Position numbers and translations under genes: made by a program. Below are positions 1-9,600 of a stretch of DNA of 48,690 bases, piece by piece; positions within the stretch are counted from its first letter, which is position 1; the number at the start of each line of letters is the position of its first letter. The notes below the pieces were generated by a model. It searched no databases and was not told where the DNA came from. It worked only from the letters and a program-made list of their open reading frames with translations. The DNA comes from Pirellulales bacterium (GTDB lineage: Bacteria > Planctomycetota > Planctomycetia > Pirellulales > JAICIG01). The DNA is taken from assembly GCA_035533075.1 (NCBI GenBank), contig DATLUO010000047.1, positions 1 to 48,690 on the forward strand. Reading direction: 5' to 3'.

Positions 1-458
1 AATTGCTCAAAGAACAGGCAGCCAGATGACCACTATGCACATCATTTGAGCAGCCGCCCAAAACTCCTCCTGTCAGGTTAATCGATGGGCAAAAACCTCG
101 TGTTTCATCGGTTGGTGTAAATTTACACCCACCGTGCGCGGGGGGTGCGGTCGACCAACAGCCGGCGTCACTGCTCAATGTTGCAGCACGCGCGACCGAC
201 CCATCGGCCACGCTCTTTTTCCCGTCTGCCGGTAATACGCTTGGCGAACGCCGAATATCCACCCGCCGCGGAAAAATTCCGGCAGGGTCGCTGCCACCAG
301 CCACTAACCCTTAGACGCCACGAATGCCAGAAAGTTCCGCGGATGTGGCCTGGGTCTCTTTGCATGGCCGGCGGCTGCTGTACGACGGCCCCGGCACTTT
401 GGCCGGTCGCGGTCGTGCGCGGAGGATGGGCTTCCCAGCCCGTCACGTGAGCGCCATC
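1..458. other. Left-edge region without a convincing gene
   Basis: Several short open frames run here on both strands, but none shows a recognisable family motif, a ribosome binding site or a plausible protein composition. The only distinct structure is the palindrome at 114-129. The stretch around 433-450 (gggcttcccagcccgtc) resembles one arm of the palindrome inside the UPF0261 gene at 13729-13802, so it may be a decayed repeat. Confidence 0.4.
114..129. promoter_or_regulatory. Perfect 16-bp palindrome, candidate operator
   Basis: GGTGTAAATTTACACC reads identically on both strands with no spacer. An AT-rich core with TGTA/TACA half-sites is typical of sites for dimeric repressors. No gene start lies close enough to assign a target, so the role is inferred only from symmetry. 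Confidence 0.3.
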
Positions 459-1475
459 CTACCCTATGCCCGTGAGGCCGGCCTCTTCGCCGTTGCGGAG
501 CATTTCCAGGACTTCGTTTAACCTGCGGTCGAGGTCGTCCTTGAGCTCGTTGGCGCGGTCTTCGATAAACTTGCCGCTGGTCTGAATCGTGCGGGCTTTG
601 GTGGCCATTTCGGCAATGCGATCGACCCAGCCCAGCAACTCCTGCACGTGCTGCTCGATCGCCTCCAGGTCGAGTCCGCCGGCCGCCCCGCGGCGCGCGG
701 CCGCCACGGCGAGCGCCCGCGCGATCTTGTAGGCCGAATCGAGGAACAAAAGCGGCCGGCCGGCTGCGAGGGCGTCTTTATCGACGGTGCAACAAAAGTC
801 CTCGCCGATACGGCGGAAATCGCCGACCTCGGCCGGCTCGCTCCCCTTGGCGAACACGAAGATGCCGATCACCGCCTTGCGGTTCTTTTTCGCGTCGTCG
901 ATCGCCGCCAGGGCATCCTTCAGTTTCCACTCCGACTCCTTGACCTCGACCACGATTTTCAGCCCCGGCGCGCCGGCCGTCTCGCCCAGCGTCGCCACGA
1001 AGTCGCCCTGCTTCGATCGGGCAACGGCGCCGACTGTCCCGCGAACCAACTCCGTCTCGTCGCCCAGCCCGCGGCCCATCGCCGCGAAGACTTTGTACAG
1101 ATCGGCCTCAAACTCGATCCCCTTGACGTGCCCACGGGCAGCCTCGGCGGTGGTGGCTTCTTCGACGCCCAGTGCCCGGTTGATCTTCTGAAAACCGTCG
1201 TCGAGCATCGTCTTGAGCCGCGACATGGCCGACTCTTCCTGGTCGAGCGAGAACTCGGCCAGCACCTCATTGAGGCGGTTTTCCAGCAGCTTCTGCATGC
1301 GGGCTTCGATGAGCATGATGACGCCGTCTTTGTTCTTGGGATCGAGCGACTTGGCGAACAGGCTGTTGGGGCCGACCTGCGCTTCCATCAGGCGGCCCAG
1401 CTTGCCCTCGGCCGGATCGAACCACGCAGGCGTTTGGTCCGCGCGGCACTCCCGCCCGTCGTCGCTGGCCGCCAC
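459..1475 (-). CDS. PD-(D/E)XK-fold nuclease-like protein, probably 5'-truncated
   Basis: The 338-residue product has a helical, probably coiled-coil first part (about residues 25-110) and then a restriction-endonuclease-like core. Visible residues are E121, D158 and the E177-V-K179 triad element following a hydrophobic strand (LKIVVEV), which is the E...D...ExK layout of Mrr-like PD-(D/E)XK nucleases. A second helical segment closes the protein. The first 14 or so residues look like chance coding and family-like sequence starts abruptly near residue 15. I therefore infer that the true N-terminus was lost at the boundary with the defence operon, which is transcribed divergently 145 bp away. 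The substrate is unknown. The fold assignment is moderately sure; activity is not. Confidence 0.6.
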   Translation of the reverse strand: MAASDDGRECRADQTPAWFDPAEGKLGRLMEAQVGPNSLFAKSLDPKNKDGVIMLIEARMQKLLENRLNEVLAEFSLDQEESAMSRLKTMLDDGFQKINRALGVEEATTAEAARGHVKGIEFEADLYKVFAAMGRGLGDETELVRGTVGAVARSKQGDFVATLGETAGAPGLKIVVEVKESEWKLKDALAAIDDAKKNRKAVIGIFVFAKGSEPAEVGDFRRIGEDFCCTVDKDALAAGRPLLFLDSAYKIARALAVAAARRGAAGGLDLEAIEQHVQELLGWVDRIAEMATKARTIQTSGKFIEDRANELKDDLDRRLNEVLEMLRNGEEAGLTGIG

Positions 1476-1620
1476 CGCCGGCCACGACGGGCGATATCAC
1501 GGGGGGCATGGGCGTTGTCGGGTCGAACCTCGCGGGCGTGATGCTCACAAGCTATACTGTCGCCTTCACGAGTGTGAGCATATTCCCTGGCTGGACTGTT
1601 GTGGCGTTTCGGGTTCCTAA

Positions 1621-4600
1621 ATGAACATTCCTCTTCATTCTCGGCTTCTTGGGATCGCCGCCGAACGGTTCTTTGGGCTGGCGCGTAAAATCGCTTCGGC
1701 GCAAAATGGGCAGCCGGTGCCGCGGTTTTCGGATTGGGCCGAAATCGAAGCCGAATGGGCCCGGAATAATTCGGCCCTGAATGGGCAGGCAGGCCAGTAC
1801 GAGGCTGCCGCGAGATTGCTGCTGGACTTGGCAATGCTGAAGTGGCGAGTGCGCGTCGAAGGGAGCGAAATCGAGCTGGAGGCCCCCGCGTTGGGCAGCC
1901 GCCGCAGCATGACCGTTGAAGAGACGAAGGCCGCAAAAGACGCTGTTCGCCGTGAATTGGCTCCAATGCTGTATGAGCAATTCAATGACCCGCGGGTCAG
2001 GCACTTCCTGGACCTGATGGAAACCCCTGGCGAAAACTCTGCCCTTGCGAGCATTCGTCAGTTAATTGCCGACGGCGCAGAGGTCTTCGAGCGAATGCGG
2101 CCAGCGCTGTTAATCACTGGCGACGACCGGGGCAGGGTGTTGTCTCATTGCGTGCGGCCATATTTGCAACTCGTGCCCGATGAAAACGAGGATCCAATCA
2201 GCGATGAGTTCACGGGCCATTCACTAGGCAATATCTGGCGGTATTTTCGCTATTCATGGTCGATTCCAAATACACCGATTCCTGGCCGACGTTTGAACTA
2301 TTTGGTGCGCGACGCCGCACACCCCTGTCACGCGGTGATGGGCATCGCCGCCCTCGGCAATAGCCCGATGCAATCTGGCCCACGTGACGATGCCATTGGC
2401 TGGTCAACTGATGCTTTCCGCTCGCGACTCCGGCAAGCTGGGTCGCGTCGAGATCGCCGCGAGCTCCGGCATTGCCACCGATTTCTCGAGAATACACTGG
2501 AAAACGCCCTGGCGGAAATCGAAACCAAGTCGCTTGTGAAAAAGAACGAACTCGAGCGGCCCACGGAGGTGGTTATCGAGCGGCTGCGTCGTCGCAGCGC
2601 GGAATTTGCCGAGCGACGGCAGGACGTGTTGCAGGCGATTTCCGGCGAGACGACCAACTCCCCCAAGTACCTCCAGGAAATGGAAACGTGTGATGCCGAT
2701 CTGCCGCCCGTGAAGGTAGCCCTGCTGGAGCTCGAGGGACGAGCGATCAACGACGAAAACAAGCTGCGATCCCGACAAATGCTCGTGGCGAAGAAACGCG
2801 CATTTGAACTGAGCCGGCTCTTGCAGGCTCGCCTGACGCTCCAGCGCGAGGCCGACCGTCTGACCGATCCGGCAGCAATTGAGGGCTTGCTGCGCGAGGA
2901 CGCCTTTAACTCGGCTTTGAACACGACTCTAGTAAGCGCAAAGAGCGCTCGAGCGGGCACCAACATGCTGGAAGTCACTACCTGCGGAGCAATCCCCCCG
3001 TACAACCACTTGCTAGCCGGAAAGCTTACGGCCCTCCTTCTACTCAGCCCGCAAGTGGCGGACGACTATCGCCGGCGCTACGGCGACCAGCCATCGGTGA
3101 TCAGCTCCCAACTCAAGAACGCGCCACGCACCAAGGGCTGCACGCTGGCCTGGCTCAACACCACCAGCCTTTTCGCGATCGGCAGCAGCCAGTACGAACG
3201 CTTGCGTCTGCCGGCCGGGATCATTGCCTCCGAGCAGCCGGAAATCCGCTACAAGTTCCTCGGCGAAACTGAGGGCTACGGCACCGTGCAGTTTTCCAAG
3301 GCAACGACGGAAGCCATTCAACAAGCACTGGAAGACGAGACGACTTATCGCCATGTCAATCACGTGTTTGGCGAGGGCCCCAGCCCGAAGTTCCGTAAAC
3401 TCCGCAGTGGGATGGACCTGCTCGGCTTTAACGCTACCGTGTTGATGCGTCATGACCAACCGCGGCGCGTTTACGCGGTTTCGTTTTGGTCGAAGGCGGC
3501 AGAGTTTTTGCGAGGCGAATCGGCTCACGTCCCAGAATTTCTGCGTCACCCCGAAAGATATCGCGATGCCACCGACCGGATCGTGGAATATTGGCGTCGC
3601 CGTTGGCTTGCCAATCGGATTGACTTTGCACCCGCCCTGGAATCGCTTCGGCAGGGTAGGGGTTGGCTCCTGAGCGACCGGCTGCAGCCGACGGGGGAAC
3701 CGACTCATCGCAAACAGCGTCCTGGTTCTGCAGGAAAGCCAGTGCAGAGCCACCCCGAACTCGATTTCTGGCGTGACTTAGCCGTGGCCGGCTCACGAGT
3801 CTGCGCGGATGAACTTACGGACGAGGAACTCTCTCGCCTGCACGTGCCACAACCGCTCGACAAGTTCCTCGTCGATAAGGTGAAAAAAGGCTTCAGTTTG
3901 ATCCTCACGGGCAACGCCGGTGACGGCAAAACACATTTGTTGAAACGGCTAAAGTCGGAGTTCGACCGCGTCAAGGCGGAAGTTGTCTATGACGCGACAG
4001 CGATCATGAAGCCGGGAGACGTGTCGCCGATCCTTAAGCTTTGGAAAAAGGCGATCAAGGCTGGCCGACCGTTCTGTCTTGCGGCGAACGAATACCCTCT
4101 TTTCCTGCTGCGCCGGCACCAGGGACGTGAATTGCCGCAGCACATTGCTGAAATCGATCGTCAGTGCAAGGGTAGGTTGGTCTACGGGCCCGACGAAAGT
4201 CCCGAAGAGGCAGCGCGAGAGAAGGTTCTCGTCGTCGACCTTAGCTTGCGGAACCCTCTCGTATCTGGATTCGCGGAAAAGCTCTTGCAACAGATGCTGT
4301 CTCGACGGGAGGTCCTCGCCGCGGCGAAATCAGACGCCGAAGGTGATCTCGCTTGGAACTTGCGGCGACTCAATCAGCCGGAAATACAGACGAGGTTGTT
4401 GAACCTTTTTCACCGACTTGCTAGCGCCGGACGCCGGGCTACGGTGCGCGAACTGTGGATCCTCGTTGCACGGCTGCTGTTTGGGGAATGTCGCCCTGAC
4501 AATGTCCCTGTACGATCGCCGTCGCGATGGTACTCGGAGCGGCTGTTTCAAACTGACCCGCGTTTCACATTGCCTGGTCTGCTCGCGGATCTTGCCGATC

Positions 4601-5337
4601 CGGCGCGTCACAGCCATCCGCGTTGGGATGCGCGGCTCGAATACAGCCAGACCAACGACGCAGATTGGCTGGTCGACGGTGTTCCAGTGTCTCAGGCTCG
4701 CGACGGCGATCGCTTCCGGGCCCTCAAGCGTCGCTTCTATTTCGAGCATCGGGAAGGGTTGCGAGCATTCGAGTTGGCAGGCACACCCGGTCAGCGGTTG
4801 CTCACGCTGCTGGTCGAGCTCCGTGAGCCCGACCATGGCTTCAAGAATAATCTCGTCGCGGCTATCAACCGCGCGTATTGTGCGGTGCCGTTTCCGGAGG
4901 CCGCGACGAACTTGTACCTATGGATCGGTCACCGGTTCCATGAGCAACCATCGCATGCGTACGTTGCGTGCCAACAAATCCCCGCGTCGACGCTACGATT
5001 CATGTTGCCGCGATTGCCGCGGCGGTTGAGCGGCGCGTTCGGATACCAGCCGGATCACGTCCGAGTCGAGTTCCAGCAATCTGCCGGTCAGTCCGTAAGG
5101 CTCGACGTGGATTACACGCTCTTTGTGGCACTGGAGAAGCTCGAGCAGGGCCTGCCACGGCACCTTTTGCCGGCTCGGGACGTGAATCGCCTCGATGCTT
5201 TCCTCGACGAACTTCGCCGCACGGACGTGTCGCAGACCAACGTGTTCTTCATTCACAACCATGACACACGGACAACCGCCAAGATTATTCTGTCCGCGGA
5301 TGGAAAGCGTTACGAGGAGGTCACAACTTTTGAGTAA
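1621..5337 (+). CDS. DruA/DUF4338 domain fused to a DptF-like P-loop ATPase
   Basis: This 1238-residue protein has two recognisable halves. Residues about 110-690 match the DUF4338 family (Druantia DruA): the IWRYFRYSWS block at 205-214, a PGRRLNYLVRDAA block near 225-240, a GIAALGN block, and a CGAIPPYNHLLAGKL block at 455-469. A helix-rich, charged segment of about 150 residues (roughly 290-440) sits inside this half. After a linker near 700 comes a P-loop NTPase with Walker A GNAGDGKT at 764-771, resembling the GNxGDGKS/T loop of DptF, the ATPase of phosphorothioation-dependent restriction. A convincing Walker B is not obvious. ATG 1621 follows a TAA directly and has no clear Shine-Dalgarno sequence. 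The next gene overlaps by 8 nt, so translation is coupled. Joining a DruA domain to a DptF-like ATPase is unusual to my knowledge. Confidence 0.82.
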   Translation: MNIPLHSRLLGIAAERFFGLARKIASAQNGQPVPRFSDWAEIEAEWARNNSALNGQAGQYEAAARLLLDLAMLKWRVRVEGSEIELEAPALGSRRSMTVEETKAAKDAVRRELAPMLYEQFNDPRVRHFLDLMETPGENSALASIRQLIADGAEVFERMRPALLITGDDRGRVLSHCVRPYLQLVPDENEDPISDEFTGHSLGNIWRYFRYSWSIPNTPIPGRRLNYLVRDAAHPCHAVMGIAALGNSPMQSGPRDDAIGWSTDAFRSRLRQAGSRRDRRELRHCHRFLENTLENALAEIETKSLVKKNELERPTEVVIERLRRRSAEFAERRQDVLQAISGETTNSPKYLQEMETCDADLPPVKVALLELEGRAINDENKLRSRQMLVAKKRAFELSRLLQARLTLQREADRLTDPAAIEGLLREDAFNSALNTTLVSAKSARAGTNMLEVTTCGAIPPYNHLLAGKLTALLLLSPQVADDYRRRYGDQPSVISSQLKNAPRTKGCTLAWLNTTSLFAIGSSQYERLRLPAGIIASEQPEIRYKFLGETEGYGTVQFSKATTEAIQQALEDETTYRHVNHVFGEGPSPKFRKLRSGMDLLGFNATVLMRHDQPRRVYAVSFWSKAAEFLRGESAHVPEFLRHPERYRDATDRIVEYWRRRWLANRIDFAPALESLRQGRGWLLSDRLQPTGEPTHRKQRPGSAGKPVQSHPELDFWRDLAVAGSRVCADELTDEELSRLHVPQPLDKFLVDKVKKGFSLILTGNAGDGKTHLLKRLKSEFDRVKAEVVYDATAIMKPGDVSPILKLWKKAIKAGRPFCLAANEYPLFLLRRHQGRELPQHIAEIDRQCKGRLVYGPDESPEEAAREKVLVVDLSLRNPLVSGFAEKLLQQMLSRREVLAAAKSDAEGDLAWNLRRLNQPEIQTRLLNLFHRLASAGRRATVRELWILVARLLFGECRPDNVPVRSPSRWYSERLFQTDPRFTLPGLLADLADPARHSHPRWDARLEYSQTNDADWLVDGVPVSQARDGDRFRALKRRFYFEHREGLRAFELAGTPGQRLLTLLVELREPDHGFKNNLVAAINRAYCAVPFPEAATNLYLWIGHRFHEQPSHAYVACQQIPASTLRFMLPRLPRRLSGAFGYQPDHVRVEFQQSAGQSVRLDVDYTLFVALEKLEQGLPRHLLPARDVNRLDAFLDELRRTDVSQTNVFFIHNHDTRTTAKIILSADGKRYEEVTTFE
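5314..5320 (+). promoter_or_regulatory. Strong ribosome binding site that fixes a TTG start
   Basis: GAGGAGG lies inside the last codons of the upstream gene, 9 nt before the TTG at 5330. It decides the start of the second operon gene, because the only upstream in-frame ATG (5195) would give a 143-nt overlap with no such signal. Confidence 0.75.
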
Positions 5338-6652
5338 GGAACAGATATACGGCTGCGCGTTCGGGTTCAACACCGAGCGCCGGATCAAGCCGATTCATTT
5401 CGCCTCCGGATTTTTTCTGGCGTTGACGAACCGGTACTATCAGCTTGAGACGCTGAACAAGACCGTCGCGACATCTTCAAACAAAGAGATGAAGGAAGAC
5501 TATGCAACGCCGGGTCTGCGCGAACTGCTCCTCGCAAACGGATGCGTTTGTGCTGATTTCAGCGTGGAGTCCGTTCACAATATGCGCGGACACCTGCAAC
5601 CTGTGGCTGACAACGACGAGGCCGTCTATCCGGCGTTTCGCCCCTACTCCGGCTTCGGAAATGATTATTCTCTCGTCTCCTCTCGTCTCTTGACGAATCA
5701 CAAGCGGAATGACGGCTACGCCGGATTGTTCGTATCGTTAGTGCTCCAACAGTCCGACGCCGGCAAGCGTGTGGCAGAAATGGCTCTCCAATGGTTGGAA
5801 TCGGATCGCTCGGCATTGTATCGACTCTTCCGGCCATTGATTGACGATGAGGATGAAGCTGAGTCATGTGATGAGAAGGAGAGTCACGAGATTCGTTTTG
5901 GAGAACTGAAGACGACGCGGCTGAAGCGGGTTAGCCGGATGATGGTGGATCAAACCTCGGCTTTGGAGTGCCTCTGCAGAAACCTGGAGCGGCTGGTTGC
6001 TCCAGAGACGCGTCTTCGCGGCCTCACAATCGCCTTGCTCATTTGGCTCGTTCAATATTTGATCCGCGAAGGGCAAGGCAAAAAGTCGTCGCCGCTGCTG
6101 CTGATGGACTTCTTGGGGCGAAGACAATCAAGATTGCGGTCACAGAGTCGATGGTGTTTCACCAGAACGACCGAAGACCTCTTGCAAAGCTTTGCGCGGT
6201 TCGACGCCGAGGGCCGTTTCGACGAATGCCACAGTGAATACGAGGCACTCACAGCGAATTCGGCGTCGAAGTTTCCGCCGCTGCAGGAGGTTTTGCGAGA
6301 ACTCAGTCTACGATCAGGGCTGGCGCAGCCACGCGCCAATAATATCCCAAAACACTTTGAATTGCAGCCTGATACTCTTCGCGTCCTCGTCTTGTCGATG
6401 ATGCCGTATGGAGAAGTTCGGTCACTTGCAGAGTTAGCAACCCAGCTTTACATGGTCTGGGGGATTGTCATCGGTGCAAACGCCGACGACTCCGCACGTC
6501 TCGCCTCAAACGGCTACGCGGGTCTTGATCAGAGCGAAGACTTAACGCCAAATGTCGAAGCCTTTGTACGACTGCTGAAGGAGTTGGGTTTAGCAATCAA
6601 TCCAGCCGATGGGCTGGTTCTTTGTTCAACCCATAGCGAGAGTTTTTCATGA
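5330..6652 (+). CDS. Unrecognised middle subunit of the DruA-Dpt-like operon (DptG position)
   Basis: I read the start as TTG at 5330, giving a 440-residue protein that begins SKEQIYGCAFGF. It has no motif I recognise. It appears soluble and mixed alpha/beta, with an acidic patch near residues 170-190 (DDEDEAESCDEKE) and one hydrophobic helix (TIALLIWLVQYLI) too short and isolated to call a membrane anchor. Its place between a DptF-like ATPase and a DptH-like protein matches DptG, but that is position only, not sequence similarity. It overlaps both neighbours (8 nt and 4 nt), so all three proteins are probably made together. One sampled 60-nt line (5521-5580) is 53% GC against 65% at 13921-13980, which hints at a separate origin. 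Confidence 0.7.
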   Translation: MSKEQIYGCAFGFNTERRIKPIHFASGFFLALTNRYYQLETLNKTVATSSNKEMKEDYATPGLRELLLANGCVCADFSVESVHNMRGHLQPVADNDEAVYPAFRPYSGFGNDYSLVSSRLLTNHKRNDGYAGLFVSLVLQQSDAGKRVAEMALQWLESDRSALYRLFRPLIDDEDEAESCDEKESHEIRFGELKTTRLKRVSRMMVDQTSALECLCRNLERLVAPETRLRGLTIALLIWLVQYLIREGQGKKSSPLLLMDFLGRRQSRLRSQSRWCFTRTTEDLLQSFARFDAEGRFDECHSEYEALTANSASKFPPLQEVLRELSLRSGLAQPRANNIPKHFELQPDTLRVLVLSMMPYGEVRSLAELATQLYMVWGIVIGANADDSARLASNGYAGLDQSEDLTPNVEAFVRLLKELGLAINPADGLVLCSTHSESFS

Positions 6653-9600
6653 CCGCCGACGAACTCGCCTCCCAAAGTCTGCTGTGCTGGATTGACGCGG
6701 AGTTAAGCACGCACCGCGCGTTGGCGCGCCAGGAACTGCCCAAAATCGACTTGCCTTATTTCTTCGCTGGGTTGTCACAGCTCGCGTTGCCGGGTCCAGT
6801 TTCGTTGGCCTTGGTCGACTTCGATGCGGACATGGGCAAACTCGTATCTCTGCGGAAGAAGTATAAAGCAAATGGGATCATGCACTTGTCGGACGATCTG
6901 CACATGGCCGGCTCGTGGCGAAACTCACGAGCCTCGCACCCGTTCACGGTTGCACTTGCGCGAGGTCGACATCCTGGTGTCAACACTCTCCAGCACCAGG
7001 AGCAAGTGACTTCGGGGCAGCTTGTCCGCTACCTGTTGAGTTGGACCACGGAACGCGCTCCGTTCGTAAAAACATCGGGTCACAGGAAACTCTTGGAAGT
7101 GCTTACAGACGATGTGCTGCTCGCGGCGTTTTCATTCGAGCAAATTCGAGCGTTTCTCGCGACCTGGGCGACAAACGAGAAGAAGCACGGCAGCAACGCC
7201 CCCCGCGCGTCGTTACCCGCCCTCGGGTTGTTCGCTGATCCGGCTCTGTTTGAGCTCAGTCCGGGGCCGGAACTCCGACTCCAACGCAACTTGGAGACGA
7301 TCCGCAAGATCCGCGACCTGGGCGCCGGATCCTTGACGGCATTGCGGAAGCGCGTCGACAAGTCCAGGGGATCCCGTCTGCGAACCATTTTGGCAAAGAT
7401 TGAGACCGTCCGCCGCGAGCCAACCGTTGCCAAATTGGCTGACGTTACGCTCGCCGATGCGTTGGAGTTGCTAAACCCGCAGCCGGAAAGAAACCGCGAG
7501 CCCCCGGCGGAACCCGAAACAGAGGTCGACGAGGCGCTGGGAACGCTCGACGACCGAACGCTACCGCGAGCCGCCGCGGACGCCTTGCTTGACGACCGGC
7601 GGGACGATCTCCGTGCAAACGCGGAGACCCTTGCGGAACGGCTCCGCGATGCCATTCAGGGTGACGACACCGATGACGAGGTGAGCGGTGAGGTGCTCGT
7701 GGCCGGTGAACCGCAAGAGTTTTCCACAAGGCTCGACCGGAAATTCGTCGGGTGGATTCACAAGTTCTGTTCAGGGGAGGTGTGGGGCGGTTTGGTCCAA
7801 ACAAACCAGCCCGATCTCGCGCGGGCCTTGGCGGACTACGACCGGCCCGGCACACGTGTCACCAACCCGGAAGAACTAACAGTCGACGCAGAAGGCAGCG
7901 AACAGCTTGGGTTGTCGCGGTTCTTCAAGGACTGGGACCAGGAACTGGAGCGACTCACCGGGAAAAACCCTACGATTTCAGTCATTTGGCGCGAATTCGT
8001 CGAGCGGCGCAGCGAGCTGCTGCCAGACCTCGACATGCTGGCCCACTTTCCGCTCGATTGGTTCGCGGGCAATTCGAAGGCGGCCAAAACGGCCGAGAAG
8101 TACCTGAATGTCGCGGGACAACTGTACGGCTCGGTCGCCGCGAACTACGACCGCATGTCCGGCGAGGTGGATCAGCACTGGGCGCGAACGACGCTCGATG
8201 GCTTGCTTGCGCTCGACGTAGTGCAGGTTCGCGTCGAATTGGGACGGGGTGAGGAAGCGTTTAAGGCCGTTCTTCTGCCTACGCATCCGCTGCACTTGTG
8301 GCGCTACTGCCGGCTCAGCGCGATCCTGAGGGGCCTGGGTAAATCACTGCCTCCAGAGGATCGTCGCGCCGTGTTGGAGGAAGTCGGCGAGCCACAGCAG
8401 TTCCTAAGTGTCATCTACGCCAGTCGCTTTCCGGGCAATCGCGGCGCGGATCGCATTCTCCCTGTGTCGAGCGACATCCACCGGCTGGCGACGTTCGAAA
8501 ATCTCCGCAATGCCTGCCAGTCGGAGGACGGGCAGCAATCGCTCGCGTACGCCGTTGAGCGGTTCGCCGCCATTCATCGCCAGCACGTGTTTCCGCTACG
8601 CCTGGTTTTGCTGAACCCACCGCATGCCGGTAAATTGCTGCTCGGCTTGCTCAAGCTGCTCGATGGCCGAAAGCGCGACTTCATCCCTAACCTGTGTATC
8701 GAGATTCGCGGTACGCCTGAGCACGCCGGACGTCTACACGAAGCCCTGCCGTTTGACACCCGCGAACGCGACCTTCTGGAAGAACGGATCGCCAGCGGCC
8801 GCTTGGAATTGCGGGTCGACCGGCAGCCGAAGCCTCTATTGCAACATCTCGCGGCGTTGAAAGACAATCCGTGTCATCTGCTCGCTGTCTTCGACGAATC
8901 GAGCGTCAGTATCCGCCGCGGCGGCGCCGGCCTGCATCTGCCGATGAGCCCGTTCTGTGTTCGTCGGAACCCGAAATTCGACAAGTTTCAAAACGCGCTC
9001 CGATTGGAACCGGCCGATACCGATCCGCCCTTCGGCGAGTTCCTTAAACTGTTGAACAAGGCCGAAGGAGCCGAGAGCGAAGGAAACTCGTACGCGTGGG
9101 GCGATGCCCAAGGTCTTCGGGAGGCTGTGGATGGCACGGTCTGCGGTGACGAGTTTGCGGCGCGCTGGTTTTTCCTTGCTGATCGCGCACTGCCCGCCGA
9201 GGGAGGAATGAACGCCAAACGCCTGCTCCGTCGCCGCGAGGGGCAGCGACACGTATTGCTCACCGCTGGCGACTATCTGGCAATGGTTCGGCTCATGCGC
9301 CCAGTCTTTGAGGAGGACGCTGCCAACTTGCTCGTCTCCGTGCCGCAACTTGAAACGCTGTTGGCTGAGGGTGCTCATCTTGTCGGGGGTGGCGTGCTGG
9401 ATCTCGTAAAATCGAGCGACGGCACAATCGTGAAGCAGAAGGTAATTGGACTGATGGGCCTGTTGCTGGCGGCTCGTGACCACCGGCGGCGACACCCGGC
9501 GAGTCTGGTCGTCTCCACCGACTCGCAATTGGCTCGGCTCTGGCTGCGGCTCGGACAACAGGGGTTGGGCGAAATGGGACAACGTTGTGACTTGCTGGCG

